The position numbers and the translations under genes were made by a program. A stretch of 64,000 bases of DNA from Enterobacter sp. Ag1 (GTDB lineage: Bacteria > Pseudomonadota > Gammaproteobacteria > Enterobacterales > Enterobacteriaceae). Shown in pieces: positions 27,058-36,071 of this stretch. The number at the start of each line of letters is the position of its first letter. Within the stretch, counting starts at the first letter, position 1. The notes beneath the pieces were generated by a model. The model was not told where the DNA came from and made no database searches. It was given only the letters and a program-made list of their open reading frames with translations. Where the stretch lies: the NCBI GenBank assembly GCA_000277545.1, contig AKXM01000043.1, positions 24,489-88,488 on the forward strand. Reading direction: 5' to 3'.

Positions 27058-28122
27058 TTAATTCACGGCGAGCATTTCGTTGGTCAGGATGCTGTTTCTT
27101 CCTCGGTTTTTGGCCTGATAAAGCGCTTTATCCGCGAGGCTCAGGGCATCGTCTATGCTGCCTTCAGTGAATGGCGCAAGCCCGATACTGACGGTAACGT
27201 TGGTCGCGACCTGGGTATTAAACATATGCGGGATGTCCAAATCGAAAACGCGCTGGCGGATCCTTTCCGCCGACTGCATCGCGCGTTCCGCGTCGATGTT
27301 GGTGAGCATAATCATGAACTCTTCCCCGCCGTAGCGCGTGACAAGATCCCTTGAACGCACGGCATCGCGAATCGCCGCCGAGACCCGGATCAACGCCTGG
27401 TCGCCCATCGCATGGCCGTAGTGGTCGTTGTACGACTTGAAGTGGTCGATATCCAGCAGCAAAACGAAGTGGCTGCCGCTGCCGGAGGCCTGAATGTGCT
27501 CGAGGCGGTTTTGAAAGCCGCGGCGGTTGTACAGGCCGGTTAAAGGATCGAGCATGCTGAGATCGGTCAGTGTCTCTTTTTCTTCAAGCAGTTTATTCAT
27601 CAGCCGCTGGGTGAAACGGTCATTACGTTTCTGAATAATATGCTGAATAGCGATCCCGATAGCGGGCAGCGCAATGGAATAAATTACCCTCAGCCATTGG
27701 TCAACATTACCCAGCCAAAGTACGACCAGCGCCACGGGCAGGCTGTGCAGCAGGAAAGCCACAATATTATTAATAAATGCAATAGCGCCAATAAAAAGCA
27801 CCGACATCAGGCTAATCACCAGAAATGAGGTGTCCAGGTCCGCGATGGCCGCGTTTTTAATGAAAATATGCACCGCCCATAATAACCCGAAAAATAACGA
27901 GATAATATTCAGGTTAATCAGCTGCTTATTATTCCACATCTGCCAGGCAAGCAAGGCCAGGCTCATCAGCAGAATGGCGACAACGGGCGGCGTTATGCGC
28001 ACTGTCGAATAGAGCGGAAAGAGAATAGAAAAAGCGGCTGCCAGGGCGTTGAGCAGCAAAAATAAACGTAAAGAAAGCAGCTGCTTTGCTTTGAGTAAGG
28101 CTCGCCAGGTTTGGGCTGTCAT
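27058..28122 (-). CDS. Membrane-anchored diguanylate cyclase (GGDEF)
   Basis: 354 aa. The N-terminal half (about 15-165) is hydrophobic, with five to six membrane helices and no recognised sensor domain. The C-terminal GGDEF domain (about 185-350) starts with DLSMLDPLTGLYNRRGF and has LLLDIDHFKSYNDHYGH and the active-site loop GGEEF at 265-269. The inhibitory I-site RxxD is present as RSRD at 256-259, five residues before GGEEF, so product inhibition by c-di-GMP is expected. It lies between fhuF and yjjZ, two iron-regulated genes. I do not assign an E. coli dgc name. Confidence 0.92.
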   Translation of the reverse strand: MTAQTWRALLKAKQLLSLRLFLLLNALAAAFSILFPLYSTVRITPPVVAILLMSLALLAWQMWNNKQLINLNIISLFFGLLWAVHIFIKNAAIADLDTSFLVISLMSVLFIGAIAFINNIVAFLLHSLPVALVVLWLGNVDQWLRVIYSIALPAIGIAIQHIIQKRNDRFTQRLMNKLLEEKETLTDLSMLDPLTGLYNRRGFQNRLEHIQASGSGSHFVLLLDIDHFKSYNDHYGHAMGDQALIRVSAAIRDAVRSRDLVTRYGGEEFMIMLTNIDAERAMQSAERIRQRVFDLDIPHMFNTQVATNVTVSIGLAPFTEGSIDDALSLADKALYQAKNRGRNSILTNEMLAVN

Positions 28123-28352
28123 AGAACGATTGTGTCTTGGGTAAGCGCGTCAGGTGTTGTGTGTGTCGTATTAATGAAAAGCGAGTTATCGACTTTTCTG
28201 GCAATTATTGGAATTTTTATAAGGCAAACTAAAGCCGGCGCTCAATCTATCACCTTACTGAAAATCTGTCATTAAATGACACGTCAACCCTGGCTATTTC
28301 AGCTATAGGTCGCGCACGTTTTTACGCTGACAGTTGAGAAAATTTATCATAT

Positions 28353-28371
28353 GATATTGGTTATCATTATC
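28353..28371 (+). promoter_or_regulatory. Fur box upstream of yjjZ
   Basis: GATATTGGTTATCATTATC agrees with the 19-bp Fur consensus at 16 positions by hand alignment. A second overlapping half-site (TTATCATATGATA) begins about 10 bp earlier. It lies 17 bp before the yjjZ ATG. Confidence 0.8.
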
Positions 28372-28387
28372 ATGATGGGGCGTAAAA

Positions 28388-28627
28388 ATGCTGCAACGAC
28401 GACTCGAAAGTGGCTGGAGTGTAATGGTGGCGGGGCTTGCCGTGGCGCTGCTTGCCTGCCTGGATCTCAGTTTCAGTCAGTGGCGTGTGCTGGTGGTTAT
28501 CGGGTTGCTTGCCACGGCATTGATGCTCTACCATAAAACGTTAAGACACTTTGTTTTACTGCCATCGTGCGTAGCATTTGCCAGCGGATTGCTGTTGATT
28601 GTGATGAATTTGGGATCGATGAGATAA
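28388..28627 (+). CDS. yjjZ: DUF1435 small membrane protein YjjZ
   Basis: 79 aa. Two to three hydrophobic helices are seen (VMVAGLAVALLACLDLSF, VLVVIGLLATALML and a final ASGLLLIVMNLGS), so it is an inner-membrane protein. The pattern QWRVLVVIGLLATALMLYHK followed by LRHFVLLPSC matches E. coli YjjZ. The function is unknown. The strong Fur box directly upstream predicts induction under iron starvation. It precedes the tRNA-Leu cluster as in E. coli. Confidence 0.85.
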   Translation: MLQRRLESGWSVMVAGLAVALLACLDLSFSQWRVLVVIGLLATALMLYHKTLRHFVLLPSCVAFASGLLLIVMNLGSMR

Positions 28628-28666
28628 ACAAGCTGGGGGAGATAAAGAGGGTCACTTCATAAGAAG

Positions 28667-28753
28667 TGGTGCGAAGAGAGGGACTTGAACCCTCACGTCC
28701 GTAAGGACACTAACACCTGAAGCTAGCGCGTCTACCAATTCCGCCACCTTCGC
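28667..28753 (-). tRNA. tRNA-Leu (CAG), copy 1
   Basis: 87 nt including an encoded CCA. The acceptor stem is GCGAAGG with TCTTCGC; the anticodon loop TTCAGGT gives CAG, reading CUG. The long class-II variable arm has a perfect stem GTCC/GGAC. It is the counterpart of E. coli leuQ/leuP/leuV. This copy differs from the other two by one base in the variable arm and is the last in the transcription direction. Confidence 0.97.
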
Positions 28754-28800
28754 ACAGTTTTCAGATTTGCATCTGAAGAGTTTTGATATCGCCTTCGCAT

Positions 28801-28887
28801 TGGTGCGAAGAGAGGGACTTGAACCCTCACGTCCGTAAGAACACTAACACCTGAAGCTAGCGCGTCTACCAATTCCGCCACCTTCGC
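28801..28887 (-). tRNA. tRNA-Leu (CAG), copy 2
   Basis: 87 nt with encoded CCA and CAG anticodon. It is identical to copy 3 and differs from copy 1 at one variable-arm position (GTTC instead of GTCC, giving a G-U pair). It lies 47 bp from copy 1 in a shared transcript. Confidence 0.97.
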
Positions 28888-28918
28888 GCAGTGCGAACGA
28901 TATCTTTCGTGGTTGTGT

Positions 28919-29005
28919 TGGTGCGAAGAGAGGGACTTGAACCCTCACGTCCGTAAGAACACTAACACCTGAAGCTAGCGCGTCTACCAATTCCGCCACC
29001 TTCGC
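28919..29005 (-). tRNA. tRNA-Leu (CAG), copy 3
   Basis: 87 nt with encoded CCA and CAG anticodon, identical to copy 2. It is the first tRNA of the transcript, which should start in the 121-bp gap after rsmC. Together the three form the leuQPV-type operon for the most used leucine codon. Confidence 0.97.
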
Positions 29006-29126
29006 ATACCTGTAATACCGAAGTATCACAACCACGGAGGCGCATTCTAGATGTTTTCTGAGCTACGTCAACACTTAATTTGATGCCGCTTTTCCGACTG
29101 ATGCAAAAAGCGGCACCTTAACGCGT

Positions 29127-30158
29127 TTAGCGCTTTTTACCCGCCCGGGTCAGCACGGCGCGGTAAACTTTGAAGCGGCCGGTTTGAGCAATAACTTCAT
29201 GACTACCAAATACTTCGTCCAGCACGTTCGGGTAGGCAAGGAAGGCGTTCGCCACGATGCGCAATTCGCCACCCATATTCAGATGGCGGGCTGCACCGCG
29301 AATAAGCTGGTGCGCTGCATCGAGGCTGGTTTGCATCCCGTCGTGGAATGGCGGGTTGGAGATGATCATGTCGAAACGGCCGTTGATTTCCGAGTAGACG
29401 TTACTGGCGATCACTTCCCCTTCAAAGCCGTTAGCGGCAAGCGTTGCGCGGCTGGCGGCGACCGCCGGTGCGCTAACGTCGCTAAGCGTGAGGCGAACTT
29501 TTGGCGAGTGGCTGGCGAGAGTAATCGCCAGGACGCCCGCGCCGCAGCCAACATCCAGCACTTTGCCTTTGGTGTGCGGCGTCAGCGTGGAAAGCAGCAG
29601 TTTGCTGCCGGTATCCAGACCGTCGCGGCTAAAGACGCCCGGCAGGGTTTTCACGGTCATCCCTTCATGAGGGTATTCACCCCACCAGCTGTTTTCATCA
29701 AACGCAGGTTGCTGCTCAAGGCGGCCATGGTACAGACCGCAGCGGCGCGCGCTGTCGATTTTTGTCAGCGGGCAAATTTCAGCCAGCATTTGCTCTGCGC
29801 TACGCACGCCAGAGCGGTTTTCGCCGACGACAAAAACATCGGTGCCAACCGGCATCAGCGACAGAATATTCATTAGCTGGAACTGAGCTTCTGGCTTGTT
29901 TTTCGGCCAGTAGTAGATAAGCGTATTGCTGTCGGCAATGTCATCCGCACTGACCACCAGGCCATATTGTGCGTTCTCACCCATCTGCGCGCTTAATACC
30001 TGCCAGTGGTGGAATTGCTGGGTGTGGGCGCGGCTGGCGGCGGTGTCGAAACGCGCCGGCAGGTCGTCTTGCATGTCACCGGCAAACAACACACGGCTCT
30101 CGGTAAAATCATCGCTGTGGCGCAGCAGTACTTCACTCGCCGGGGTAAACGCACTCAT
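29127..30158 (-). CDS. rsmC: 16S rRNA (guanine-1207-N2)-methyltransferase RsmC
   Basis: 343 aa, same as E. coli. RsmC methylates G1207 of 16S rRNA in the 30S subunit. It has two tandem methyltransferase-like domains: a degenerate N-terminal one that helps folding and RNA binding, and an active C-terminal one. The SAM-binding motif is [16 protein letters not shown] near residue 200 and the catalytic NPPF motif is in [15 protein letters not shown] use the ATG at 30158 rather than the preceding TTG. It is divergent from holD. Confidence 0.96.
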   Translation of the reverse strand: MSAFTPASEVLLRHSDDFTESRVLFAGDMQDDLPARFDTAASRAHTQQFHHWQVLSAQMGENAQYGLVVSADDIADSNTLIYYWPKNKPEAQFQLMNILSLMPVGTDVFVVGENRSGVRSAEQMLAEICPLTKIDSARRCGLYHGRLEQQPAFDENSWWGEYPHEGMTVKTLPGVFSRDGLDTGSKLLLSTLTPHTKGKVLDVGCGAGVLAITLASHSPKVRLTLSDVSAPAVAASRATLAANGFEGEVIASNVYSEINGRFDMIISNPPFHDGMQTSLDAAHQLIRGAARHLNMGGELRIVANAFLAYPNVLDEVFGSHEVIAQTGRFKVYRAVLTRAGKKR

Positions 30159-30265
30159 CAAATAGCTCCTGGAAAATCAGAGCGTGGATTATAGAGCTTT
30201 AATGGCGTGGATTCGATGAATTTGCTATATTTGCCGCCCGAATTACGCTCTCAACAGGTTTCGCT

Positions 30266-30685
30266 ATGACTTCCCCTTCCCGACGCGACTGGCAGTTACA
30301 GCAACTGGGTATTACCCAGTGGGTGCTGCGCCGTCCGACGGCGCTACAGGGCGAAATTGCGGTTTCTTTGCCCGCGGGCGTGCGTTTAGTGATGGTGGCT
30401 GAGACGCTACCAGCCTTGAGCGATCCGCTGGTGAAGGACATTTTACGCAGCATAGCGTTAAGCCCCGACCAAGTAATGCAACTGACGCCGGAGCGCGCGG
30501 CAATGATGCCGCCTGACAGCCGCTGCAATAGCTGGCGCCTGGGCGTTGAGCAGCCGCTGACGCTCAGCGGCGCGCAGCTTGCGTCCCCTGCGCTTGACGA
30601 GCTTTATCACAATGGCAACGCGCGACAGGCGCTGTGGCAACAGATTTGCGAACATGAACACGATTTCTTCCCTGACGCCGAATGA
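30266..30685 (+). CDS. holD: DNA polymerase III psi subunit HolD
   Basis: 139 aa. Psi links the chi subunit to the clamp loader and so connects the replisome to SSB. The N-terminal region RRDWQLQQLGITQWVLRRP is the conserved clamp-loader-binding segment of HolD, and CNSWRLGVEQ and the C-terminal part fit the family. The 3' end overlaps rimI by 32 bp, as in E. coli, where holD-rimI-yjjG are co-transcribed. Confidence 0.93.
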   Translation: MTSPSRRDWQLQQLGITQWVLRRPTALQGEIAVSLPAGVRLVMVAETLPALSDPLVKDILRSIALSPDQVMQLTPERAAMMPPDSRCNSWRLGVEQPLTLSGAQLASPALDELYHNGNARQALWQQICEHEHDFFPDAE

Positions 30686-31097
30686 TTTGGCGGACGCGTA
30701 TGCCATTGAGCTGCGCAGTCATGCTTTTCCCTGGAGTGAAAAAACCTTTGCCAGCAATCAAGGCGAACGCTATTTCAATTTGCGGCTGGACGTTGACGGC
30801 AAACTTGCCGCTTTTGCGGTGACGCAGGTCATTCTCGATGAAGCCACGCTGTTCAACATTGCGGTTGATCCAGCGTATCAGCGGCAAGGGCTTGGGAAAG
30901 CACTGCTTGAGCATCTTATTGCCGAGCTTGAAAAACGGGATGTCTTTACGCTGTGGCTGGAGGTGCGTGCCTCTAACGTTGCGGCGAGAACCTTGTACGA
31001 AAGCCTGGGCTTTAACGAAGCGACGGTGCGTCGCAATTATTATCCTGCAAAAGAAGGTCGGGAAGACGCGATCGTGATGGCGCTCCCCCTTGGTTAA
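30654..31097 (+). CDS. rimI: Ribosomal protein S18-alanine N-acetyltransferase RimI
   Basis: 147 aa GNAT enzyme that acetylates the N-terminal Ala of S18. The acetyl-CoA loop is VDPAYQRQGLGKALLEHL near residue 70, followed by WLEVRASNVAARTLYESLGF. I start at the ATG at 30654 (MNTISSLTPNDLA), which matches E. coli RimI and overlaps the end of holD. An in-frame extension 25 codons upstream is not supported. Confidence 0.95.
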   Translation: MNTISSLTPNDLADAYAIELRSHAFPWSEKTFASNQGERYFNLRLDVDGKLAAFAVTQVILDEATLFNIAVDPAYQRQGLGKALLEHLIAELEKRDVFTLWLEVRASNVAARTLYESLGFNEATVRRNYYPAKEGREDAIVMALPLG

Positions 31098-31115
31098 TTT
31101 TTAAAAGGTGTGTGG

Positions 31116-31793
31116 ATGAACTGGGACTGGATTTTATTCGATGCGGACGAAACGCTGTTTACCTTTGACGCGTTCGGCGGTTTGCAGCGCATGTTTCTCG
31201 ATTACAGCGTGACCTTTACCGCAGATGATTTCCAGGAGTACCAGGCGGTAAACAAGCCGCTGTGGGTCGACTACCAGAACGGGGCGATTACCGCGCTGCA
31301 GCTGCAGCTCAGGCGTTTTGAGGACTGGGCAGGGCGGCTGAATGTGCCGTCAGCAGAGCTGAACGATGCGTTTTTATCCGCCATGGCCGAAATTTGCGCC
31401 CCGCTGCCCGGGGCGGTTTCTCTCCTGAATGCGCTGAAGGGCAAGGCTAAACTTGGCATTATTACCAACGGCTTTACCGCGCTGCAGCAGACTCGCCTCG
31501 AGCGCACCGGCCTGCGTGACTATTTCGACCTGCTGGTGATTTCCGAGCAGGTAGGGGTAGCCAAACCCGATCGCCGCATTTTCGACTATACCTTCGAGCA
31601 GATGAACCAGCCGCCGCGCGACCGCGTTTTGATGGTTGGCGACACGGCAGAATCCGACATTCTGGGCGGCATTAACGCCGGGATAGCAACCTGCTGGCTT
31701 AACGCCCACGGGCGCACCGCGCCGCAAGGGATTGAACCGACCTGGCAGGTCACCTCGCTAAGTGAACTGGAGCAACTGCTGTGTAAGCCATGA
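31116..31793 (+). CDS. yjjG: Pyrimidine 5'-nucleotidase YjjG
   Basis: 225 aa HAD-like phosphatase that removes phosphate from dUMP, dTMP, UMP and non-canonical pyrimidine nucleotides. HAD motif I is [11 protein letters not shown] at the N-terminus, motif II is ITNG near residue 110, and motif IV is [11 protein letters not shown] near residue 173. The ATG at 31116 has AAAGG about 8 nt upstream and is preferred over a GTG two codons earlier. It is 18 bp after rimI. Confidence 0.94.
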   Translation: MNWDWILFDADETLFTFDAFGGLQRMFLDYSVTFTADDFQEYQAVNKPLWVDYQNGAITALQLQLRRFEDWAGRLNVPSAELNDAFLSAMAEICAPLPGAVSLLNALKGKAKLGIITNGFTALQQTRLERTGLRDYFDLLVISEQVGVAKPDRRIFDYTFEQMNQPPRDRVLMVGDTAESDILGGINAGIATCWLNAHGRTAPQGIEPTWQVTSLSELEQLLCKP

Positions 31794-31893
31794 TTGTTGA
31801 TTGTTAAACCCGCAATGATGGGTAAAATAGCCGCCAAATAACGTTCACTCGCCGCGTGGCTCAAGGCCGCGCGCACTTACAGAAGATGTAATT

Positions 31894-33483
31894 ATGACTT
31901 TGTCTCCTTATCTGCAAGAGGTGGCTAAACGCCGCACTTTTGCCATTATTTCTCACCCGGATGCCGGTAAAACGACCATCACTGAAAAGGTGCTGCTGTT
32001 CGGACAGGCTATCCAGACCGCCGGGACGGTAAAAGGCCGTGGCTCAAGCCAGCACGCCAAATCCGACTGGATGGAGATGGAAAAACAGCGTGGGATCTCG
32101 ATCACCACCTCGGTAATGCAGTTCCCGTATCGCGACAGCCTGGTCAACCTGCTGGATACTCCGGGGCACGAAGACTTCTCCGAAGATACCTACCGTACCC
32201 TGACCGCGGTTGACTGCTGCCTGATGGTTATCGATGCCGCAAAAGGCGTAGAAGATCGTACCCGTAAGCTGATGGAAGTTACCCGTCTGCGCGATACGCC
32301 GATCATCACCTTCATGAACAAACTGGACCGCGACATTCGCGATCCAATGGAAGTGCTGGATGAAGTTGAGCGCGAGCTGAAGATTGGCTGCGCGCCAATC
32401 ACCTGGCCAATCGGCTGCGGCAAGCTGTTCAAAGGGGTTTACCATCTTTATAAAGATGAAACCTACCTCTACCAGACCGGTAAAGGCCACACGATCCAGG
32501 AAGTGCGCATCGTGAAAGGGTTGAGCAACCCAGAACTCGACGCAGCCGTCGGGGAAGATCTTGCTCTGCAGCTGCGTGAGGAGCTGGAGCTGGTGCAGGG
32601 GGCTTCCAACGAATTCGACCATGAACTGTTCCTGGCCGGTGAAATCACCCCGGTATTCTTCGGCACCGCGCTGGGCAACTTCGGCGTCGACCACATGCTG
32701 GATGGTCTGGTTGAGTGGGCGCCGGCTCCGATGCCGCGTAAAACCGACACGCGTCTGGTGGATGCGGCGGACGAGAAGTTCACCGGTTTTGTCTTTAAGA
32801 TCCAGGCCAACATGGACCCGAAACACCGTGACCGCGTCGCCTTTATGCGCGTGGTGTCCGGTAAGTATGAAAAAGGCATGAAGCTGCGCCAGGTGCGTAT
32901 CGGGAAAGACGTGATTATTTCTGACGCGCTGACCTTTATGGCCGGGGATCGTTCTCACGTGGAAGAAGCCTATCCGGGCGATATTATCGGCCTGCACAAC
33001 CACGGCACGATTCAGATCGGCGACACCTTTACCCAGGGTGAAATGATGAAGTTCACCGGTATTCCGAACTTCGCCCCGGAACTGTTCCGCCGTATTCGCC
33101 TGCGCGATCCGCTTAAGCAGAAGCAGTTGCTTAAAGGCCTGGTGCAGCTGTCTGAAGAAGGCGCGGTACAGGTGTTCCGTCCTATTGCCAACAACGACCT
33201 TATTGTTGGTGCGGTTGGGGTTCTGCAGTTCGATGTGGTCGTTGCTCGTCTGAAAAGCGAGTACAACGTGGAAGCGATTTACGAATCGGTCAACGTGGCG
33301 ACGGCGCGTTGGGTTGAAGGGAATGACGTTAAGAAGTTTGAAGAATTCAAACGTAAAAACGAAGTTCAGTTAGCGCTGGATGGCGGCGACAACCTGACCT
33401 ATATCGCCCCAACGATGGTAAACCTAAACATTACCCAGGAACGTTACCCTGACGTGACCTTCCGTAAAACGCGCGAGCACTAA
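31894..33483 (+). CDS. prfC: Peptide chain release factor 3
   Basis: 529 aa, the E. coli length. RF3 is a translational GTPase that recycles RF1/RF2 after termination. The G domain shows [13 protein letters not shown] (P-loop), the switch I region [21 protein letters not shown] (G3) and NKLD (G4). The EF-Tu-like domain II and the RF3-specific C-terminal domain follow. It is single-gene by appearance: 100 bp after yjjG and followed by a hairpin and the osmY control region. Confidence 0.97.
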   Translation: MTLSPYLQEVAKRRTFAIISHPDAGKTTITEKVLLFGQAIQTAGTVKGRGSSQHAKSDWMEMEKQRGISITTSVMQFPYRDSLVNLLDTPGHEDFSEDTYRTLTAVDCCLMVIDAAKGVEDRTRKLMEVTRLRDTPIITFMNKLDRDIRDPMEVLDEVERELKIGCAPITWPIGCGKLFKGVYHLYKDETYLYQTGKGHTIQEVRIVKGLSNPELDAAVGEDLALQLREELELVQGASNEFDHELFLAGEITPVFFGTALGNFGVDHMLDGLVEWAPAPMPRKTDTRLVDAADEKFTGFVFKIQANMDPKHRDRVAFMRVVSGKYEKGMKLRQVRIGKDVIISDALTFMAGDRSHVEEAYPGDIIGLHNHGTIQIGDTFTQGEMMKFTGIPNFAPELFRRIRLRDPLKQKQLLKGLVQLSEEGAVQVFRPIANNDLIVGAVGVLQFDVVVARLKSEYNVEAIYESVNVATARWVEGNDVKKFEEFKRKNEVQLALDGGDNLTYIAPTMVNLNITQERYPDVTFRKTREH

Positions 33484-33494
33484 TTATCAGCCAG

Positions 33495-33518
33495 AGCGCG
33501 GCGTTCGCCGCGTTCTTC
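33495..33518 (+). terminator. Probable prfC terminator
   Basis: CGCGGCG and CGCCGCG pair across TT (33497-33512) and are followed by TTCTTCTC. The stem is strong and GC-rich, but the pyrimidine tract is interrupted by C. Confidence 0.6.
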
Positions 33519-33798
33519 TCACTTTCCCTGTCTTTTTAATCCCTTGCAGAATCCTCTTAATTTCCCGCGAATCCTGCGTCATTGCTGATTTTTCCATCAA
33601 CACGTCATGCACTTTTATGATTGTGATCTATATTTAACAAAGTGATGACAATTTTATTGGATGAAAGATCCGGGAATTAATCATTTTCTGGTGTCTTGTT
33701 GGCGTTTCTCATGTCATCTCAATATTAATAGCTGATTTTTTTCAGCTTACGGGAAGCGAGAAAGCTCAAATGATGAGCAAACCTACAGGAATTAATCG
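33519..33798 (+). promoter_or_regulatory. osmY upstream control region with sigma-S-like -10
   Basis: The rest of the 315-bp gap between prfC and osmY holds no gene. CTATATTTAA at 33628-33637 has the C at -13 and TA-rich -10 expected of RpoS promoters and matches the E. coli osmY core promoter (CTATATTTAACAAAGTGATG). TGTGAT immediately upstream resembles half a CRP site; E. coli osmY is known to be repressed by CRP, Lrp and IHF. The leader is about 155 nt long, ending with AGGA before the ATG. Confidence 0.65.
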
Positions 33799-34410
33799 AT
33801 GACTACGACTAAGATTTCAAAAACTCTGCTGGCGGTTGTGTTGGGTTCTGTACTGGCAAGCACCAGCGCCTTTGCGGAAGACACTCTGCTTAATAAAACG
33901 GAATCTACCGCCGATAGTGCAGGGAAAAAAATCGATAGCTCCATGACGAAAGTCGGTAATTTCATGGACGACAGCGGCATCACAGCGAAAGTCAAAGCAG
34001 CCCTGGTTGACGATAAAAACATCAAAAGTACCGATATTTCGGTCAAAACCGACAATAAAGTGGTCACCCTGAGCGGTTTTGTTGAGAGCCAGGCTCAGGC
34101 CGAGCAGGCCGTTGCCACGGCGAAAAAAGTGGAAGGCGTAACCTCGGTGAGCGACAAACTTCACGTTCGCGATGTGAAAACACAGTCGGTGAAAGGCTAT
34201 GCCGGTGATGCGGCCACGACCAGCGAGATCAAAGCGAAATTGTTGGCCGACAGCATTGTGCCGTCGCGTCATATCAAAGTAGAAACCACTGACGGCGTGG
34301 TTCAGCTGTCCGGCGAGGTGAAATCCGCCGCTCAGTCTGAGAAGGCTGAAAGCATTGCTAAAGCTGTTGAAGGCGTGAAAAGCGTTAAAAACGATCTGAA
34401 AGTGAAGTAA
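33799..34410 (+). CDS. osmY: Osmotically induced periplasmic protein OsmY
   Basis: 203 aa. The Sec signal peptide [20 protein letters not shown] ends near AFA/ED (residue 27). Two BON domains follow, about 56-123 and 135-202, each with the SGxV core ([16 protein letters not shown] and [16 protein letters not shown]). OsmY is a stress-induced periplasmic chaperone-like protein under RpoS control in E. coli. The gene order prfC-osmY-ytjA is as in E. coli. Confidence 0.95.
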   Translation: MTTTKISKTLLAVVLGSVLASTSAFAEDTLLNKTESTADSAGKKIDSSMTKVGNFMDDSGITAKVKAALVDDKNIKSTDISVKTDNKVVTLSGFVESQAQAEQAVATAKKVEGVTSVSDKLHVRDVKTQSVKGYAGDAATTSEIKAKLLADSIVPSRHIKVETTDGVVQLSGEVKSAAQSEKAESIAKAVEGVKSVKNDLKVK

Positions 34411-34543
34411 AGCAGCACCCGAAATGGCTTTCTGGACGCGTGCCGGGAAGCCATAAGCACCACCCTTACACATTATCGCCTGCGGGTTAGCCATTCGGTG
34501 CCCGTGAAGAAGCGATAAGATTCACTATGGTTAAGGAGAGTCT

Positions 34544-34705
34544 ATGTTTCGTTGGGGCATTATTTTTCTGGTAATAGCGTTGATCGCTGCGGCCCTGGGC
34601 TTCGGTGGTCTGGCGGGTACCGCAGCAGGTGCTGCAAAAATTGTCTTTATCGTCGGGATCATTCTGTTCCTGGTCAGCCTGTTTATGGGGCGCAGACGTC
34701 CTTAG
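34544..34705 (+). CDS. ytjA: DUF1328 small membrane protein YtjA
   Basis: 53 aa: [20 protein letters not shown], then [18 protein letters not shown] and a final hydrophobic stretch ending MGRRRP. It has two short membrane segments and matches the E. coli YtjA pattern almost throughout. AAGGAG is placed 7 nt before the ATG. Function unknown; the osmY-ytjA neighbourhood suggests a stress link, which is inference. Its terminator has been duplicated around a 141-bp element. Confidence 0.92.
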   Translation: MFRWGIIFLVIALIAAALGFGGLAGTAAGAAKIVFIVGIILFLVSLFMGRRRP

Positions 34706-34740
34706 CAACGCTCATTGAGTAACATGCCGATACAAAAGAA

Positions 34741-34764
34741 AAGCCAGTCCTCGTGACTGGCTTT
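34741..34764 (+). terminator. ytjA terminator, first copy of a duplicated hairpin
   Basis: AAGCCAGTC and GACTGGCTT pair over CTCGT (24 bp with the final T). The same 24 bp recur at 34906-34929. This copy is followed by ATAG, without a T-run. Confidence 0.8.
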
Positions 34765-34905
34765 ATAGTGTCGACAAACCGCTGTCGACAGAAAAGAACG
34801 ACCAGACGGCTCGTTAAAAAAAACAGGAAAATCAATTCATTGATTTTCGGCTGCTCACCACAAAGAGGGAAAAACCACGCCTTTTCCCGCTTTGTCAGCA
34901 ACCTT
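34765..34905 (+). mobile_element. 141-bp terminator-associated repeat element, copy B
   Basis: A non-coding sequence, again exactly 141 bp, between two identical 24-bp copies of the ytjA terminator. Positions 34826-34904 match 20583-20661 of copy A at 76 of 79 positions, while the first 61 bp are largely different. The three changes weaken the internal palindrome centre and the second hairpin (CTTTTCCCGCTTT instead of the perfect arm), so copy B looks older or decayed. The left end has TGTCGACAAACC; the right end read inward has TGCTGACAAA. The gene sequences on either side are intact. No coding capacity. Confidence 0.65.
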
Positions 34906-34929
34906 AAGCCAGTCCTCGTGACTGGCTTT
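34906..34929 (+). terminator. ytjA terminator, second copy
   Basis: An exact 24-bp repeat of 34741-34764 at the 3' side of copy B. It is followed by CGCCGTTTTAC, so the downstream T-run is weak. Confidence 0.75.
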
Positions 34930-34997
34930 CGCCGTTTTACTTAGCGCGCTATGGGTATAGGGTAGAAATTCACAACAACAGCAATTCAGGAAAGCAG

Positions 34998-36071
34998 GTG
35001 GGAAATCGTATACCCGTAACGCTCGGCAATATTGCGCCGCTGGCGACTAAACCTTTTCGTCCTGGAAAACTCGCTCTGATTTGTGAAGGGGGCGGGCAGC
35101 GCGGGATCTTTACGGCTGGGGTTCTGGACGAGTTTATGCGCGCGGAATTCAACCCTTTTGATCTGTTCCTTGGTACCTCTGCCGGGGCGCAGAATCTTTC
35201 CGCTTACGTTTGTAACCAGCCGGGATACGCGCGTCGCGTCATCACGCGCTTCACGACGACGAGGGATTTCTTCAATCCGCTCCGCTTTGCGCGCGGAGGG
35301 CATCTGATCGATCTCGACTGGCTGATTGAGTCGACCGCCGCCAGACTGCCGCTGTCGATGTCCAGTGCCGACCCGCTGTTTGAACAGGGAAAAGAGTTCT
35401 TCATGTGCGCCTGCCGCAGTGATGACTATGCGGCGAATTACTTTTCGCCGACCACGGATACCTGGCTAAATTTGCTGAAAGCCTCCAGCGCCATTCCCGG
35501 TTTTTACCGCTCAGGCGTGGATATTGACGGCGTCAGCTATCAGGACGGCGGCATCAGCGATGCGGTGCCTGTGCGGGAAGCGGTTAATCGCGGGGCAGAT
35601 ACGCTGGTGGTCATTCGCACCGTACCTTCACAGATGTACTACACGCCGCAGTGGTTCAAACATATGGAACGCTGGCTGGGCGACAGCAGCCTGCAGCCGC
35701 TGTTGAATCTGGTGCAGCACCACGAGGAAAGCTACCGTGAAATCCAAAGCTTCATTGAGAAGCCGCCCGGTAAACTGCGAATCTTTGAGATTTACCCCCC
35801 GAAAGCGCTATTAAGCAGCGCGCTCGGCAGCCGCCTGCCTTCATTGACGGCGGATTATCAAACGGGGCGCTTGTGCGGGCGCTATTTCCTGGCCACCATT
35901 GGCAAACTGCTGGTGGCTAAACCGCCGTTAAGGCGTCATTTGCCGCGCATTAATACGCCCGGCCCGTTGGTCATTCCTCCTGCTGCGGCGGCAAACGAAT
36001 CGCTGGTCAAGCCGATTAGCTCTGGCCTGCAGGCGAATGATGCGGCGTTTGATAATGAGGATCTTGCGTGA
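34998..36071 (+). CDS. yjjU: Patatin-like phospholipase family protein YjjU
   Basis: 357 aa with GTG start (MGNRIPVTLGNIAPL), matching E. coli YjjU. The patatin fold shows the oxyanion loop EGGGQRGIFTAG near residue 30, the nucleophile elbow GTSAGAQ (GxSxG) near residue 59, and the catalytic DGG in YQDGGISDAVP near residue 183. It is a putative lipid acyl hydrolase with no established substrate. It overlaps yjjV by 4 bp (GTGA), so the two are translationally coupled. Confidence 0.92.
   Translation: MGNRIPVTLGNIAPLATKPFRPGKLALICEGGGQRGIFTAGVLDEFMRAEFNPFDLFLGTSAGAQNLSAYVCNQPGYARRVITRFTTTRDFFNPLRFARGGHLIDLDWLIESTAARLPLSMSSADPLFEQGKEFFMCACRSDDYAANYFSPTTDTWLNLLKASSAIPGFYRSGVDIDGVSYQDGGISDAVPVREAVNRGADTLVVIRTVPSQMYYTPQWFKHMERWLGDSSLQPLLNLVQHHEESYREIQSFIEKPPGKLRIFEIYPPKALLSSALGSRLPSLTADYQTGRLCGRYFLATIGKLLVAKPPLRRHLPRINTPGPLVIPPAAAANESLVKPISSGLQANDAAFDNEDLA

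Noticed and set aside
28667..29005. Three near-identical 87-bp repeats with spacers, possible CRISPR-like array
   Set aside because: They are tRNA-Leu genes with complete cloverleaf, CAG anticodon and CCA ends. No CRISPR array is present in the window.
32044..33003. 319-aa open frame on the minus strand within prfC
   Set aside because: Antisense shadow of a highly conserved GTPase gene; no ribosome-binding site and no recognisable domain.
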